The notes beneath the pieces were generated by a model, which saw nothing but the letters and a program-made list of their open reading frames with translations, searched no databases and was not told where the DNA came from. Below are positions 23,349-36,062 of a DNA stretch of 64,000 nucleotides, piece by piece (the first letter of the stretch is position 1; every line of letters begins with the position of its first letter). The stretch is from Prosapia bicincta (lineage: Eukaryota; Arthropoda; Insecta; Hemiptera; Cercopidae), in assembly GCA_036971475.1 (NCBI GenBank), contig JBAIZL010000002.1:127925533-127989532 (forward strand), read 5' to 3'. A program made the position numbers and the translations under genes.

Positions 23349-23546
23349 ATATAAGTAAATAAAACCTCTTAAGCCACAAAACGTTTTATTTATGCTTTCA
23401 TGTACATTTCGTATGCAAAGCAATCAACTATAGAGGAAATTGCTACAAGACTAACTCTTAGATGATTTTCTCTGAAGATGATAACAATGTACATCAGGAA
23501 AAAAATAAAAGGTTTTTGTGGTTTGAAGAGTTTCATTTATTTATAA
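23349..23546. repeat. Fold-back element family G, copy 2
   Basis: Arms about 23349-23395 and 23500-23546 carry AAATAAAACCTCTTAAGCCAC and its imperfect complement. The plus strand has CTGAAGATGAT near 23473, and the minus strand has GATTGCTTTGCATACGAAATGTA. These are two differently damaged hammerhead-like halves facing each other. Confidence 0.7.
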
Positions 23547-23849
23547 TCACGTCTTTAATAAGTGGGCGTGGCGTTACCACGTTACTCTAGTTGAATACTA
23601 TAAAATATCTAGAAATATAGTTAGTGAATGAGTTATCGCCTTTGTTGTGTAGAACAGTTAAAAAAAGGTCATACAAAGAGAAAGCAGAAGAACGTACTAA
23701 TAAGAGGGAACTGGTTACAAAGATATAAGTTTGGAGGGAAGAGAAGGAAAAGATGGAAGATAAAGAAATAATAAAGTTTTACAATGACTCAAGAGATATA
23801 AATATCAACATATAGTCGTACGTTTGTTGAAATTAGAAAGGTTAAATAG

Positions 23850-23907
<58 letters not shown>

Positions 23908-24009
23908 CTTTTGGCCACGTGGAGGTAACTGAATAGGAAAGAGTTATTAAGATATAGGTTTAGGAACGAATGCTGGAAAAAGTTCATAGACTGAAAACGT
24001 TTAACATAA
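23547..24009. other. Spacer with (TA)n at 23850-23907
   Basis: A purine-rich segment (about 23660-23770) precedes a 58-base TA repeat. No gene is seen. Confidence 0.5.
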
Positions 24010-24424
24010 ACTCTAAATTAGGTTATTAATCACTTAAACAATAGTTTATGACTATCCGAACTTTGATTAAGAACGTTTTCGATCGCTAAGTGCTGATCTT
24101 CATCAGTGTCTTCTGCTTGGAGATGTTGGGTCAAGTGGTGACGGTTTTAAAGGTAGGTTTTCGATAGTATCAAAGAGTATGTGTGATTTGTATTGTGTTT
24201 GTTCGTTTAATATGTTTGTACTTTGTGTTTTTGTGTGTCTGTAAATTTCATATTGTTCTAGCGTTCTATTTTGTTGACGTGTAGGATTTCTAGGTTTTGG
24301 TATTTAGGTCTGTGTATTTGTGTCCTGTATCTTTTTTGTGGTTGTAAAATGTTGAGTTGGTAATCTTTGTTTAAAGCTGCGACCTGTTTGTCCAATGTAG
24401 AACTTGTTACATTCGTCGCATAAA
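24010..24424 (-). mobile_element. Penelope-like element 3' end with GIY-YIG remnant
   Basis: On the minus strand this is closely related to 63300-63740. It begins inside the GIY-YIG nuclease domain (CNKFYIGQTGRSFKQR) and continues through EQYEIYRHTKTQ-like coding sequence. It ends in the non-coding tail with a hammerhead-like motif (24071-24111) and the shared end TTCGGATAGTCATAAACTAT. Penelope-like elements encode a reverse transcriptase followed by a GIY-YIG endonuclease; only the last part is present. The reading frame is broken, and internal deletions relative to the 63 kb copy are visible. Confidence 0.88.
24071..24111 (-). ncRNA. Hammerhead-like motif, stem I lost
   Basis: Minus strand: AGACA, CTGATGA, extra A, GATC..GATC stem II, GAAA, ACGTTC. 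The core bases are intact, but the 3' partner of stem I (TGTCT in the 63 kb copy) has been deleted, so it should not fold on its own. Confidence 0.5.
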
Positions 24425-24676
24425 TCTAAATTAGGTTTATAACTCTAAAAAACTTTTTATTAATTAAAACGTATTATTAAAAAAAATTATTATAAATAGT
24501 TACTTTGCAATAACTACTCTGTAGATGGTTGCTTTGCAATTGAAATGTACATAATCGTTTTAATGAGAAGTTTTATTTGTGATTAATAAAATCAAAAATA
24601 TTTACATTTATATAACTTACAGTTATATTTACATAATTTTAAAATTTACAGCACAGTTGCTTCAGATTATTATAGA
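24425..24676. other. AT-rich spacer
   Basis: No gene or repeat end recognised between the Penelope-like relic and the Helitron. Confidence 0.45.
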
Positions 24677-25380
<704 letters not shown>

Positions 25381-25382
25381 AA

Positions 25383-26400
25383 CTAGCGTTACCCGGCGCA
25401 CGTTGGTGCGCCCGAAATCATAATCGTATAATGGAAAATTGAAAATTATTAAATAATTTTCCAATTAGTAAAGCGAATCAAACATCTAAATATATATATT
25501 TTATTTACTACAATGCTTGAGGTTAGACAATGTTTTTGGTCATTTCATTAGGCGACTAACATACAAATGTTTTGGTGTCCCAACTCGTGAGAACACAACA
25601 TAAAATTAATTGTCCGTGAGGAAAGCACAAATGTTCCATATTTAAACTAGGAACGGTCAATCATTGTCTTTGTGTCATGTTTATGGCTATTACGAACGCA
25701 AGACGCAAAGACAATTTGAACGCGAAGTCATTTGAAATCGAAAGGTAAATCGGACGAAATCATCGGTATTCGTGGAATTATGACCATCTCTCCTTTGAAC
25801 TTGCCACTTATGGTTTCTTCCTCGATCAAGTTGGTTGTCAGTTTTTCTGTTGTCAGTCTGGTTCCGTAGCACAGCTTTGGTTTATTCAAATTTTGCAACA
25901 GTATATTATCGGCGATCCTACTTTTAATGTCAATAAGTTGTAGTAATGTAAATAAACAATAACGAACGCCAATCAAAAATTAATTCCTCAGAAGCCTTTT
26001 AGTGACAATGTTATAGACCTAAACAAATACAGCTGTTTGGAAGTTGTATTGGCCATAGTAAGTGATGATGACAACTTCTCCCTGAAACTCACATTTTGCG
26101 GAATACATTATTGACTGTGAGTTGGTATTCATTATTACTTAAGTTATTATTATTACATTATTATTACCTTACTTAAAAATAAGGTTACTGTTACTTCTAG
26201 ATAGATATCTTAAGGTCTGAATAGGTAGCAAGTATACACTTCTCTACGTCCCCGATAGTTATTAGGTCGATTCCAAGGAAGAAACCCTGTCCAAACTCTT
26301 CCTTCAAGAAAATCTGTGAAGAGATAAGCGAAGTGGTTATCATACGTAGCCCATACCAAAACGTTTGAGCATTCCTTGTGAGCACGGGTATTAATTAAAA
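25383..26400 (-). mobile_element. Autonomous-type Helitron relic, 3' terminus intact
   Basis: On the minus strand the 3' end is a clean Helitron terminus: hairpin GGCGCAC-CAAC-GTGCGCC (25395-25412), eight bases, then CTAG (25383-25386) followed by T. About 200 bases inward lies the carboxy-terminal part of a PIF1-type helicase (25560-25976), which is the normal order for Helitron Rep-helicase genes. The 5' end was not found; 26400 is only where recognisable composition fades. The element sits immediately beside the microsatellite that ends the 24677 Helitron. Confidence 0.75.
25560..25976 (-). pseudogene. Helitron PIF1-like helicase, C-terminal fragment
   Basis: The minus frame 25976-25728 contains LLQNLNKPKLCYGTRL and ISGKFKGEMVIIPRIPMI, followed by a Pro-Phe-Asp-Phe-Lys segment. 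This matches the conserved late region of Helitron PIF1 helicases (LRNLNxPKLCNGTRL, TGKFKGExVLIPRIPM). After a stop at 25728 the next conserved block survives in shifted frames: CFPHGQL, then FSRVGTPKHLYV, matching CFSHGQLYVACSRVG. Helicase motifs I-IV upstream are not recognisable. The helicase unwinds DNA during rolling-circle transposition; this copy is dead. Confidence 0.88.
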
Positions 26401-27414
26401 GGGCAAAAATGAGTTTTAAAAATGAAAGTTATAAGGTAAAACCATTTTATGCTTACAAAATTTACTTGAAAGCGTTATAATGGTGCTCAAGGTGTTATAA
26501 ACACTTTTACGACTTATATAAACTTGCTAAAAGAATCAACAGATCACGCACAGGGGATTCTTGACCTTTCCATTAACGTCAGAAATGAAACGAAATTAAT
26601 GGTTGTCGGTTGGCAGGACGTACGAGATAATGGCGGGATTAAAATCAAGAGGGAACAAATGGATGTGATTAATGGGAGATGGCTTCTCGTCAGATATTTG
26701 CAATGTCTGAGGTTAGAGACGGTGTGAGAGGCTCTGTTTGTGATTTAAACAATGGCATACGAAATAATGACATTAAAGTTTACGTTTAAGAAGAAATCGA
26801 TAAAAACTAAAAATATTGAGAAAGTTATAATAGTAATGTCGACCATATTGTCTAACGATAATTGAAATTGTGAAATGTATAGAAAGAAGCATATTTTAAA
26901 GTTTAAAACACTCAATTAAGTACAAGGAAAGTCTCTATATACATCAAAATTAATATAGCATCTTTCGAAAACTGTTTTGAAAATTTAAAAAAAAAACAAT
27001 TAGCTGCTGTTTCATCAATAAAAAAAAACACATTTAAATGGTGTATTAACTAGTTTATAAATATTGTTATTTTAAAAAAATTCTTTAGAAGGTTTATCTA
27101 TCGAATACATTTCTCAACAATTAAAATTGCCTTTATCTTCAGCCTGCACTCTCTCTGTCAGCAAGTAACAAAAAATGCCTCCATATTGATCCAAGGGCCG
27201 GCCCGAGCGTGTTCCGAATTCTGAACCCAAACACCTTCTTTACTCTCTTGCTACTCTGTTTCGAGACACCAAATTGTTTTATCTGTCGGTAATCTCTCCA
27301 CGCAGGTTCTTAATAACAAACGCAGATGACGTCAAACCAAACCACCAAATTATATCTTCAATAAAATATATAAAATTTATAAATGCATGTAAATATAATT
27401 AATTATACATATGC

Positions 27415-27419
<5 letters not shown>
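26401..27419. other. AT-rich DNA, no gene recognised
   Basis: A 67-codon frame (26524-26727) without motifs. Around 27120-27340 composition is more balanced, with a short run CCGGCCCGAGC, but nothing is identifiable. Confidence 0.45.

Positions 27420-27468
<49 letters not shown>
27420..27468. repeat. (TA)n microsatellite
   Basis: About 49 bases of TA. Confidence 0.97.
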
Positions 27469-27471
<3 letters not shown>

Positions 27472-28160
27472 TACCAGAACAAGTACAATATCCACAAGTA
27501 TTCCAAAATACATAAATTCAACCGTAACGTTCATACCCTCCCATACCACTCAAATTATCCTCACATCAAATAATGTACACAGTTTTCATGTACAACAAAT
27601 AGTATTAGAAACTGTAATAATTTAGAGAAAATTATATATTACAAATAAAAATATAAAATAAATTTAATAAAAGTAAGATATTACAAAATATAAACACATA
27701 ACAAATTGTCACCTAGACTGAATACTAAATTGAGAACATTTACTAGAAATTTAAAAATAAAATGTTAAACATATATTAAAAACAAACAACAAAATAATTA
27801 AAAACCGAATAAATTAAAAGGTAGAAATAAAACACGAAATCAAATGGACCGCAATAAATCAAAAATCGTCAAAAAAGTCAAATAGAGTACAACTTAATTA
27901 TAACGTTTATCTTCGCTTATAATAAAGTATGTTTTAAAAATAAATCATGCCCAAACCGCAAAACGCGTAAACACGCGCCGCGAAGTCCACGCTGTGTAGC
28001 GCCTAAACAGCTGCTGATATGGTCATTATACCTTCTATTGGCAATTTCCTTATATATTTTGCAATAAAAATGTAAATATTTTATAATGTAGAAATATTAC
28101 TAATAATTGTAATAGTAATATATCTAGTGCTTATAGATATTTTGTTGAACAAGAACTTTA
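27469..28160. other. AT-rich DNA, no gene recognised
   Basis: A-rich plus strand with dense stops. A GC-rich patch at 27955-28010 (AAACACGCGCCGCGAAG) is not assignable. Confidence 0.45.
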
Positions 28161-28233
28161 CAGAATCAGTTCTATACCCCACAGAATCAGTTCTATACCC
28201 CACAGAATCAGTTCAAGTTAATATACCCCACAG
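28161..28233. repeat. 21-bp tandem repeat, three copies
   Basis: CAGAATCAGTTCTATACCCCA begins at 28161, 28182 and 28203. The third copy is altered after CAGTTC and followed by another ATACCCCACAG. Confidence 0.92.
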
Positions 28234-28890
28234 GTTACTGGCCTAAAATGTCACGCCGGTTTTTAAAAACTACCTACAGTTATATTTAGGAATTGTTAAT
28301 AATAGACATATCAGAATTGTTTATAATATTAAATTTTTCTGAACATTTTCTAAATATTTTTCTAAATATTAAATTTTGTTTCCAAACATTCAAATACTTC
28401 TCTACACGCTGACCTACATACATATAACGTGAATGATTGCCCAAACAACCTTAAAACGCTTCCAATGTCAATTTGAATACTTCCAAGCAAACTTTTAAAA
28501 AATGTCAACCACTATCATTGAATTGTACGTTAGAGTAGCAACAACGAATGCTCTGAGTTTTAGTCACTGTAAATAAAATTAACGCGTTTTAAATAATTTT
28601 ATTTCTATTCATTAACGTTTCACACATTTTTCTCAATTTTATTTCCGTTCTACCTACTTTACGATAACGTTTTGCTTTATAACGGACCTTCACTAAAATG
28701 GACAATCCTCAGCCTCGATTAGTCTGTAATAAGGTACTACTGTCTTAAATCTGATTACTTTTTTTGAGTATTTATGACACAATAAAGTAATAATACTGCC
28801 AGCTTGGCCTTATACATTGTACTCTTAATTTTACAAACTCAATTTACAGTTCTCTTTAGAGTCTCTGGTCACATATAGTGTAACCTCATT
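28234..28890. other. AT-rich DNA, no gene recognised
   Basis: No gene or repeat supported. Confidence 0.45.
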
Positions 28891-29026
28891 GTAGGTGATG
28901 TTACATTGTAGGTGATGTTACATTGTAGGTGATGTTACATTGTAGGTGATGTTACATTGTAGGTGATGTTACATTGTAGGTGATGTTACATTGTAGGTGA
29001 TGTTACATTGTAGGTGATGTTACATA
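28891..29026. repeat. 17-bp tandem repeat, eight copies
   Basis: GTAGGTGATGTTACATT repeats perfectly at 17-base steps from 28891 to the last start at 29010. There are no spacers of unique sequence, so this is a minisatellite and not a CRISPR array. Confidence 0.96.
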
Positions 29027-29797
29027 TTAAAACAGATTCAAAAAACAAACGTGTAATTAATTTCAAAATGTAAAATAAAATAAAATTTAAAAAATTGTAA
29101 ATAATAAATTAAAATCCATGGGCGAGCCTGACATCTATGTTTTAAAAACCGGAACTGCTATGCGCAACACGGGTGCGCAGAAGTAAAGATACTGGCGTGA
29201 TAACTTAGTAACCACCTCTTTCGTCTCTGTTATGTAAAGCAGGAAGGACCTTATTGAGGGCGAAGAGCGAGGATCGCCTTTTGTTTTAAGTTTTTTTAAC
29301 ATGTAACAGTTTACTATAATTTCTTATTTTTTTGATAGAAGAAATGCTACGTTAAGATACGCCGGGGCCAGATTCCAAATTACGAGCGAGCCAACATAAC
29401 ATGCAGAATGGCGAGATCTAAGTACAGGAACCACGTTTTGCTGCCAGTTTTGTTACAACACAGCTAAGTCATAATATTAAGATGTTTAGTGATCAAAGAG
29501 GAAAAATTTTACTTTTAAATGTTTAACCGTTCAATGGCATGATAATGCTAGTTTTCTTTTTAATAATAGGGAAAATGTAAATTCTTTTGTGTGATGTAGT
29601 AAATTTTTGAAGTCGAAAGGATAAATTTAAATGTATGTTAAATACGCAAGCAATCTCGAAAGGATGTCATGTCCTCTGCCAAAGATTTTTCTAACATCTA
29701 AAGGTCTGATAAAAATTAAATCTGTAAAACGTTGTAAAATCTGAAAGTAGCGTAACGTTTTGTTACAAATCTGAAATTTCTAATGTGATTTTGTTTG

Positions 29798-29857
<60 letters not shown>

Positions 29858-30943
29858 TTTTTTGGTGAAGTAAAGTTTGATTTGTTTAATTTAACATTTG
29901 TCGTTTAAGTTATTTATTGAACACATAACTCTTATTTTCAATTAAACATTAGACATTGCAGGTCAACTATTAAATTGTGTAACTAAACCTCTGCAATATT
30001 TAATATCAGCATTAATTCCTTAAGTAATAGTGTCCTAAAATAATACGTTACAATCGTTAAAAAAAAAATATATATATATATATATAATATGAGATAAAAA
30101 TATAATTTAAAACTTTGTCTACGTGCAGAAGACCAATTTAGTCGCTAAAGCCTGTACAAATGTAAATTTTAAAAGAAATATAAAACTGTAACACGAGCAG
30201 AAAGTATTGTTGTTAAAACTTCGTTTAATTGTACTTCTTTTTGCAGAAGAGATTTTAAAGAGAGAAAATTTGGCTAAATGTAAAATCTATCTAACCGGAA
30301 CTAACGTAAAAATTTAAAATATGTAACTAAATAGGAATAATCTCATTTTTTGAGTTTTTTGTGAGCAAGTGTTATTGGTAAATATAATTTGAATACATCT
30401 GTAAATCTGTTACAGTTTGGTTAAGGAACGGTTGGTGTTTTTGAAGCAGACATCAAGTGATTTTTAAGGAGGTTGTTGGGTTCTCGATACTAGTAGCTAC
30501 TTTATGGTTATATTCGAAGATGAATTAAGGATATTCGCGGTTAGCCCATTTCTCTTTTCAAATTGGAAAACTGTTTAGAAAATTTGACGTTTGAGAAAGA
30601 TGAAGCATATATAAAAATGGAGACTACAATTCTATACATATAATTATTTTTGAGCGAATATAAACAGTAATAACATGAACACATTAACCCGTGTTCTGGG
30701 TTAATCGGATTTGTAACTTAATTGCAGTTTGATTAAAAGCGGCATATCCGTTACAAAGGGAAGCAGCCGTAAAAACTTAATGGCGCAACTGTATTTACCC
30801 CAATGTTGATGTCTGCTCGTCAAGACTAATGATATAGACACACTAAGTTTCTGAGATTTGCTATCTCTTTCGATAATTATGTTGTAATTTTGTTTTGTAA
30901 CTTTTTTTTGCATCTGAGTATAAAACAAGTAATACTAACATAT
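29027..30943. other. AT-rich DNA with (TA)n at 29802-29855
   Basis: The 29120-29440 part is GC-richer (CGCCGGGGCCAG near 29360) but holds no convincing frame. A (TA)n follows at 29802-29855, and an A9-(TA)n junction at 30060-30085. Short motif-free frame at 30701-30928 (minus). Confidence 0.45.
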
Positions 30944-31560
30944 ATATTTTAAAGTCAATTCCTACTTAGATCGTCAAAGACAAATTTTATTTTAGTTAAT
31001 TTTTATTTAGTAATTACTTATAGATAAAGTAACATAACCTATGCGGTAATAAAGATGCCCTACCACATAACCTATAACATAAAATCAGCTGATATATGAA
31101 ATCATATGTTATCACTTATTTTAAATCAAATTAGACGAAATAACTATATTGCATACCTTACCCATTATGTGAAAAGTTTTCCGTATATAAAAATAAAATT
31201 GTTCTTCCTCAACCTATAATATAAATCAGCTTGTTTTATGAAATCATGTGTTATCACTTATTTTTCGCTAAATTAGACGTGATAACTACATTGCCCCTTT
31301 TGTGAAACATTTTTCTTCCATATAAAACTAAAATTATTTCATTTTTAATTTAATTAATAATAAATGTTTGGAAAGAACTGTACTAACATCAAATGAAGTA
31401 TCATTCACTACACGTTAAAAAAAAATTTATTTGAACTTAAGCGGACGATTAAAAGGTATTTTTATTAACGACTGAAAATTTGAACAAGAAATGTATAAGG
31501 AGAGTGTGAACTAATAGTAGGAATTGAAAAGCATAAAACATTTGTAAAAGTAAAACTACT
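30944..31560 (+). repeat. Dispersed AT-rich repeat family, long copy
   Basis: The fullest copy of the family. It begins AAGTCAATTCCTACTTAG and continues with ACATAACCTATAACATAAAA, TCAGCTGATATATGAAATCA, TGTTATCACTTATTT and GACGAAATAACTATATTGCA. It ends GAAAATTTGAACAAG and GGAGAGTGTGAACTAATAG. An internal block (about 31205-31330) is a second, partial copy of the CAGCTT/GTTATCACTTATTTT section, so this locus is partly duplicated. Confidence 0.75.
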
Positions 31561-32518
31561 TTTTCTTGAATGCAATTGATAATGTATTATTATTTTTTTT
31601 AATTATTTCCATTTTTGTTAATTCTCATTTTTTTATTTAGGCTACTTTATTTTTACAATTATGTTTTGAATTTTTTCTATCTTCCAATTACGTTAATCAC
31701 TGCTTAATAAATAAAATTACCGGAAGGGACGATTGGATAGTAATATGACAATCTGAAGTAAAACTAAAGATATTTTTATTTAAATATTCAAATTTAGATC
31801 TCTAAATATCTTACAGCATATGTTTAAATATCTTGATTACGCCGACTTTTTCCCCTCGTTTCCTTCCAATGATGAATAACTCTAAGCATATGAACGTAGA
31901 AAGATTGTGCCAACTATAGAACATAAGAGAAATCCCCGATGCTTGGAATTACACCCAAGGCGTGAAGTAACGCTGTCAGCAGAATAAATCGGAAAGATAA
32001 AAGTAGAATAAATGTTGTCAGCAGAATAAAAGTAGAAGAACAAATCCAAGCGCAGGATTTATTATAACAAGAAACTGCTGCACGTGAATGTTCAAACGAT
32101 TTTCCGCGAATAACGTTGCCTCTGGTAAGTGAGGCGAAAGATTATGTTGAGGTGCCTTATCGGCCAATAATTACCTCTTTGTCATATTTTCACTCACTAT
32201 TCTCTCATTGCCACAATAAAAGTGGCAAACGTTCTGACATTTACTAGGATGACTGGGCTCCTATAGACTGGACTAGTCACTCAGTTTTCCGTCATAACTC
32301 TCAGAAATAAAGTTTCAGTTGGTAGCCAGTTCCGTTTTTGTTTTGGAGGAACACTTTTGAAGAAAAGCAGATTAATCTCAAAATTTGGGGGGGGGAATCA
32401 TATTGTAAGATCTCAGATCTCGGAACACTATATTTTGGTTTCTATGGGTCACAATTCAATGATAATACTACTACTGGGTTAATTTAAAACAGAATAGGGC
32501 AGTTATCGTTTATCCGTG
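31561..32518. other. AT-rich DNA, no gene recognised
   Basis: A local duplication of GCAGAATAAA..GTAGAATAA occurs at 31978-32040. There is a G9 run at 32388. No gene is supported. Confidence 0.45.

Positions 32519-32598
<80 letters not shown>
32519..32598. repeat. (TA)n microsatellite
   Basis: About 80 bases of TA, the longest pure TA tract in the window. Confidence 0.97.
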
Positions 32599-32600
<2 letters not shown>

Positions 32601-33688
32601 CCATTATATATTTATATAAATTACACATTAGATATTTAATGGTGAAAATGTTTATATTTATTACGTATTTTTGTATGTAAATGAATTAAATATGTTTACG
32701 AATGGGAAACGCTCATCGTATTACTGTCAAACTACATTTTTCTTTGTACAATCACTTCAAAGTTCTAACCTATATGAATGAAGAACATTGTATTGTATGG
32801 AATGATAATTAAATAATTTTTGCATGTTATATATATTATTAATTAGATACTATTTTCAATTTCCGAATTAACTAGATAATTAACTACACGCCTTATTATA
32901 CAAAAATCAGTGTTTCAATAATTAAGGCAGTTTTAATAGATAAGATTAGAAATTCAGAATACAAAATATGATTTTTTTCTTTAAAGAAATCTGAAAAAAT
33001 CTGTAAGTGAATTGATGATTTTACCGACAAGCTACTCTTGACGGTATTAGCCGCTGGCAATGATGGGTTGACTGTCACAGCGTTCGATCTGACAACACCG
33101 CATCCCTAACCTACCACAAACCCATTCCTATTCTACTTTAAATCAAAGTATAGTGTATAAATTTAGTAGAATTGCAGCTCGCTAAACGTAATTTCAGATC
33201 ATTTGGGATACTAATGAAGATTGCATAGGTCGAAAATGTACGTCGTAAACTTTACTGCTCGAAAATGTATGTGCTAGTAAAGTTTTGTGTAAATGTACTA
33301 TAGTTGGTAAGCTAGAAACTTACTTTACTCCGATGGAGAGTAGGTTAGCTCCAGGTAAGTGATCCTGCCCGGGAGGTGCTATAATATCTCCCTATTCTCA
33401 CTATCAGAGAATCATTATGTCCCTTAGTCCTGCCGAATTTCATCTCCCGTTCCTCTTTCTTCTTCCTGCAAGGGGAGTAACTTATAGACACCTCTTTACG
33501 ACCTCGTTACACTCAAGTCTACTTCAGATACGCGATATGATGGGGATGTTCCTCACTATATTTTCTATATTAAATAGGGATAATAGACTATGTGTAATAA
33601 TATGTATAACTACTATTCCTATTTATTTAAACATTCGAAATAACAATTTAATAAATAATAAGTCGGTTGAATATAGAGTCAAATATCT
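32599..33688. other. AT-rich DNA, no gene recognised
   Basis: Near 33210-33245 the plus strand reads CTAATGA, a short AGATTG..GGTC hairpin and GAAAATGTAC. This looks like a hammerhead tail with the invariant G5 changed. The 91-codon frame 33417-33692 has no motif and is bounded by AT-rich DNA. Confidence 0.4.
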
Positions 33689-34215
33689 TTGAACACAGTG
33701 AAAGTTTTGGGCATAAATTTGATTATACTGGACAATGAGTACAACTGGAGGAAGAGGACTCACCCTGAAGTTGTCCATATTAACTTACAGAAGAATGGTA
33801 TCAAAATTAAAAATGATTTTGATAAATTATGTAATATGTATAAACCATTGTTGTATAAATTAAAAGCATCCAAGCACTAGTTCTCAGTTGTATGTCGAAC
33901 TGTTTTGCTGTTTATGTACGGTTATTTTGATTGGGTGTTTTTTATGTGTGTATGTCTATATTGTTGTTTTCTCAGTTGTGTTACTGTTTTTAATTATATT
34001 TTAGATGAATATTTTTCTCCCATCACGTAAGAGGTTATTTCATTAAGTTTGTGACTAAAATTCCATAGAAAATGTTTTAAAGTTTTAAATTTCTGTTGTG
34101 ATTGTACTTGTATTTTATAACTTAATGTAAAATTGTTTTCAGGCTTGATATGGGCAATAAATCAGTTGCCGAAACGTGGCAATAAGTAAATAAAACCAAT
34201 TTTGACTCGATATTC
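33689..34215 (+). mobile_element. Penelope-like element, C-terminal coding end and tail
   Basis: The 63-codon frame 33689-33880 contains the arrangement DNEYNWRKRTHPEVVHINLQ and later LCNMYKPLL. It matches the last segment of GIY-YIG-bearing Penelope-like proteins (W.KR...EA.HI...., then a short I/L-Y-.PL ending). After the stop, about 260 bases of non-coding sequence lead to a degenerate hammerhead-like tail (34144-34185): hairpin GGCAA..TTGCC, GAAACG, and an AATAAGTAAATAAAACC end. The GIY-YIG core and the reverse transcriptase are missing, so this is a 5'-truncated copy, probably of a third family. Confidence 0.65.
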
Positions 34216-35353
34216 AACCGGCTTCTAATTTATTCAGTAGGGACGTATAATAGGACTAACTACTCTAAGCTTTTTTCAAATGTGAACTTAACTTTAAAAT
34301 TTGCATTAACAGTACACATACTACGGTACGTATGTACAGTTATACTGTCATTGTAAAAATATAGGAAATAATTGTTAACACATAACATAGGAAATGGCCC
34401 ACTAAAAACTGCCCCTCGCCGGGCACCACATCCTCTCTGTACTCTACATCCGCTATTCAAATAATATTTTTTCTGGGTATTTTCCATGTTCGGGTAATAT
34501 ACGCCTGACTGTGCAAGGACAACTGGATTTACTGATTTTACATTGACAAGTTTTTTTTTAACCGCTTATAAAAATTATACTCTTTTCAAAAGCATCGACT
34601 TCGATAGTAATTATAAAACAAAGTCAATGCTTTTGAAACGATAGTACATGTTTTATAATTATTACACAATAAAGAGTGTAATTGTTACACTCTTTGTTTC
34701 AGAGTGCGAGAATATAAGAAGAAACCTTATAATTAGACATTTAAGAGTGCCTTTAAACAATTTGTTGCTAACTACAAGATGATTAAGAAGCATCACAAAG
34801 CCGTCGCAGAGCACGACCTCAAAGTCCCTTCTAATTACGCCGCGTGCCAAACTCCAACTGTTACGCTGAATTAACTTCCTAACGCTTTGCTATAAATGCT
34901 GGTTTATGTGCTTAAGTTTAATGAGTTACATACTAATGTGTTTATTAATATAGTGTTACTTGCGTATTGATGTCAACTTTGTAAAGCGCTATTTTTAATC
35001 TTGTTTCTGTAACTTGTAACTTAATTATCAGCTTATTTAATATTAGACTTGTTGATCAGAAGTAGGAGAGAGAGAATGACTCAAAGAGGAAGATCAATAG
35101 TAAATGAATGAAGAAGACGTTGATGATGCTGAGACGATGGATATTTAACGAGGAGTGCCTGACTCCATCTTCACCTCCTCGCCAGAAACTATACTTCTAT
35201 AGGTCCCTGAAACGAGTCTACACTAGCATATAATCACTACCCCCACTAAACCTTCCTTACCTCCGGTGCCATGTACCACGAGAACAGAGCCTCCATGGAC
35301 GGAGTACATGACCCGTGGTACCAATTTTAGCAATCAAGCCTTGAAGCCCTGAG
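34216..35353. other. AT-rich to mixed DNA, no gene recognised
   Basis: A small inverted repeat at 34581-34640 (TTCAAAAGCAT / ATGCTTTTGAA) surrounds a 20-30 base loop. The frames at 34260-34487 and 34662-34850 (both minus) lack motifs. A GC-richer part lies at 35140-35350. Confidence 0.4.
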
Positions 35354-36062
35354 TCGCAGACTACGGATGGTCGATCCAGTGACTTTAACGGATCGGTGAT
35401 TTTAGTGACATCGCCAGGTTTGGATCAGTGACTTTTACCGGTCACTTTAGTACCGGTGACAAGTGATACTGAGGCTGTTCTGTATGTACCAATAACAGGC
35501 AGGCATACCGCGCTAGTGAAATGATCTCACACCTCGCTTTTTTTATTTATGGAAGGTTCATTTTATTTAAAAATAAACTCCAACGAAATTAAAAACAAAC
35601 TACCGAATGCGGAATAGCGTTTACTGTACACAACACTGATTTCGTGAAACCTGACACAAATCGTCCACTTAGATACGACGTAAACGAGTAGAGCCACTGG
35701 TAGCGACAAATCAACCAATGACAGCCGTGGTAAAATATCAGTAACTTTTCAGTCGTTTCAGCGACATTTTACCTAATGACAACAGAGACAACCTCCCCTC
35801 TCCCCTTCAGTTAACGACATTGCACGATAACCGTCGCCCGAGCGGTTAGAGCAGAGCCAGTGACAGCGACAAATCAACCAATGTCAGTCGTTTCATTAAG
35901 TGATTACGACGTGTTGCCCAATCACAACAGAGACAAACTCCGATCGATCCATTGTAACTTGAACTGGCATTTTCCATATTTTGTCACTGGGACCATCAGC
36001 GTCAAACTAATATCAGTGACAAGTCACCGTGACAGAAACTATCGAATATCCCTATCGCAGAC
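35354..36062. mobile_element. hAT-type MITE, 693 bp, with perfect 8-bp target duplication
   Basis: Direct repeats TCGCAGAC at 35354-35361 and 36055-36062 flank an element that starts TACGGATGGTCGATC (35362) and ends ACTATCGAATATCCCTA (36054). The two ends form an imperfect terminal inverted repeat (TAnGGATnnTCGAT). Perfect 8-bp duplications and short inverted ends indicate a hAT superfamily non-autonomous element. The interior is homologous to 47728-48258. The motif-free frame 35860-36081 lies in it and is similar at protein level to 48085-48300 only because the DNA is homologous. Confidence 0.92.

Noticed and set aside
28891..29026. Short regularly spaced repeats resembling a CRISPR array (also the 46-bp repeats at 59523-59848)
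   Set aside because: There are no unique spacers between repeats, and the genome is eukaryotic. These are ordinary minisatellites.
35834..35854. GCCCGAGCGGTTAGAGC, similar to a tRNA D arm and A box
   Set aside because: No anticodon arm, T arm or acceptor stem follows, and it lies inside the hAT MITE.
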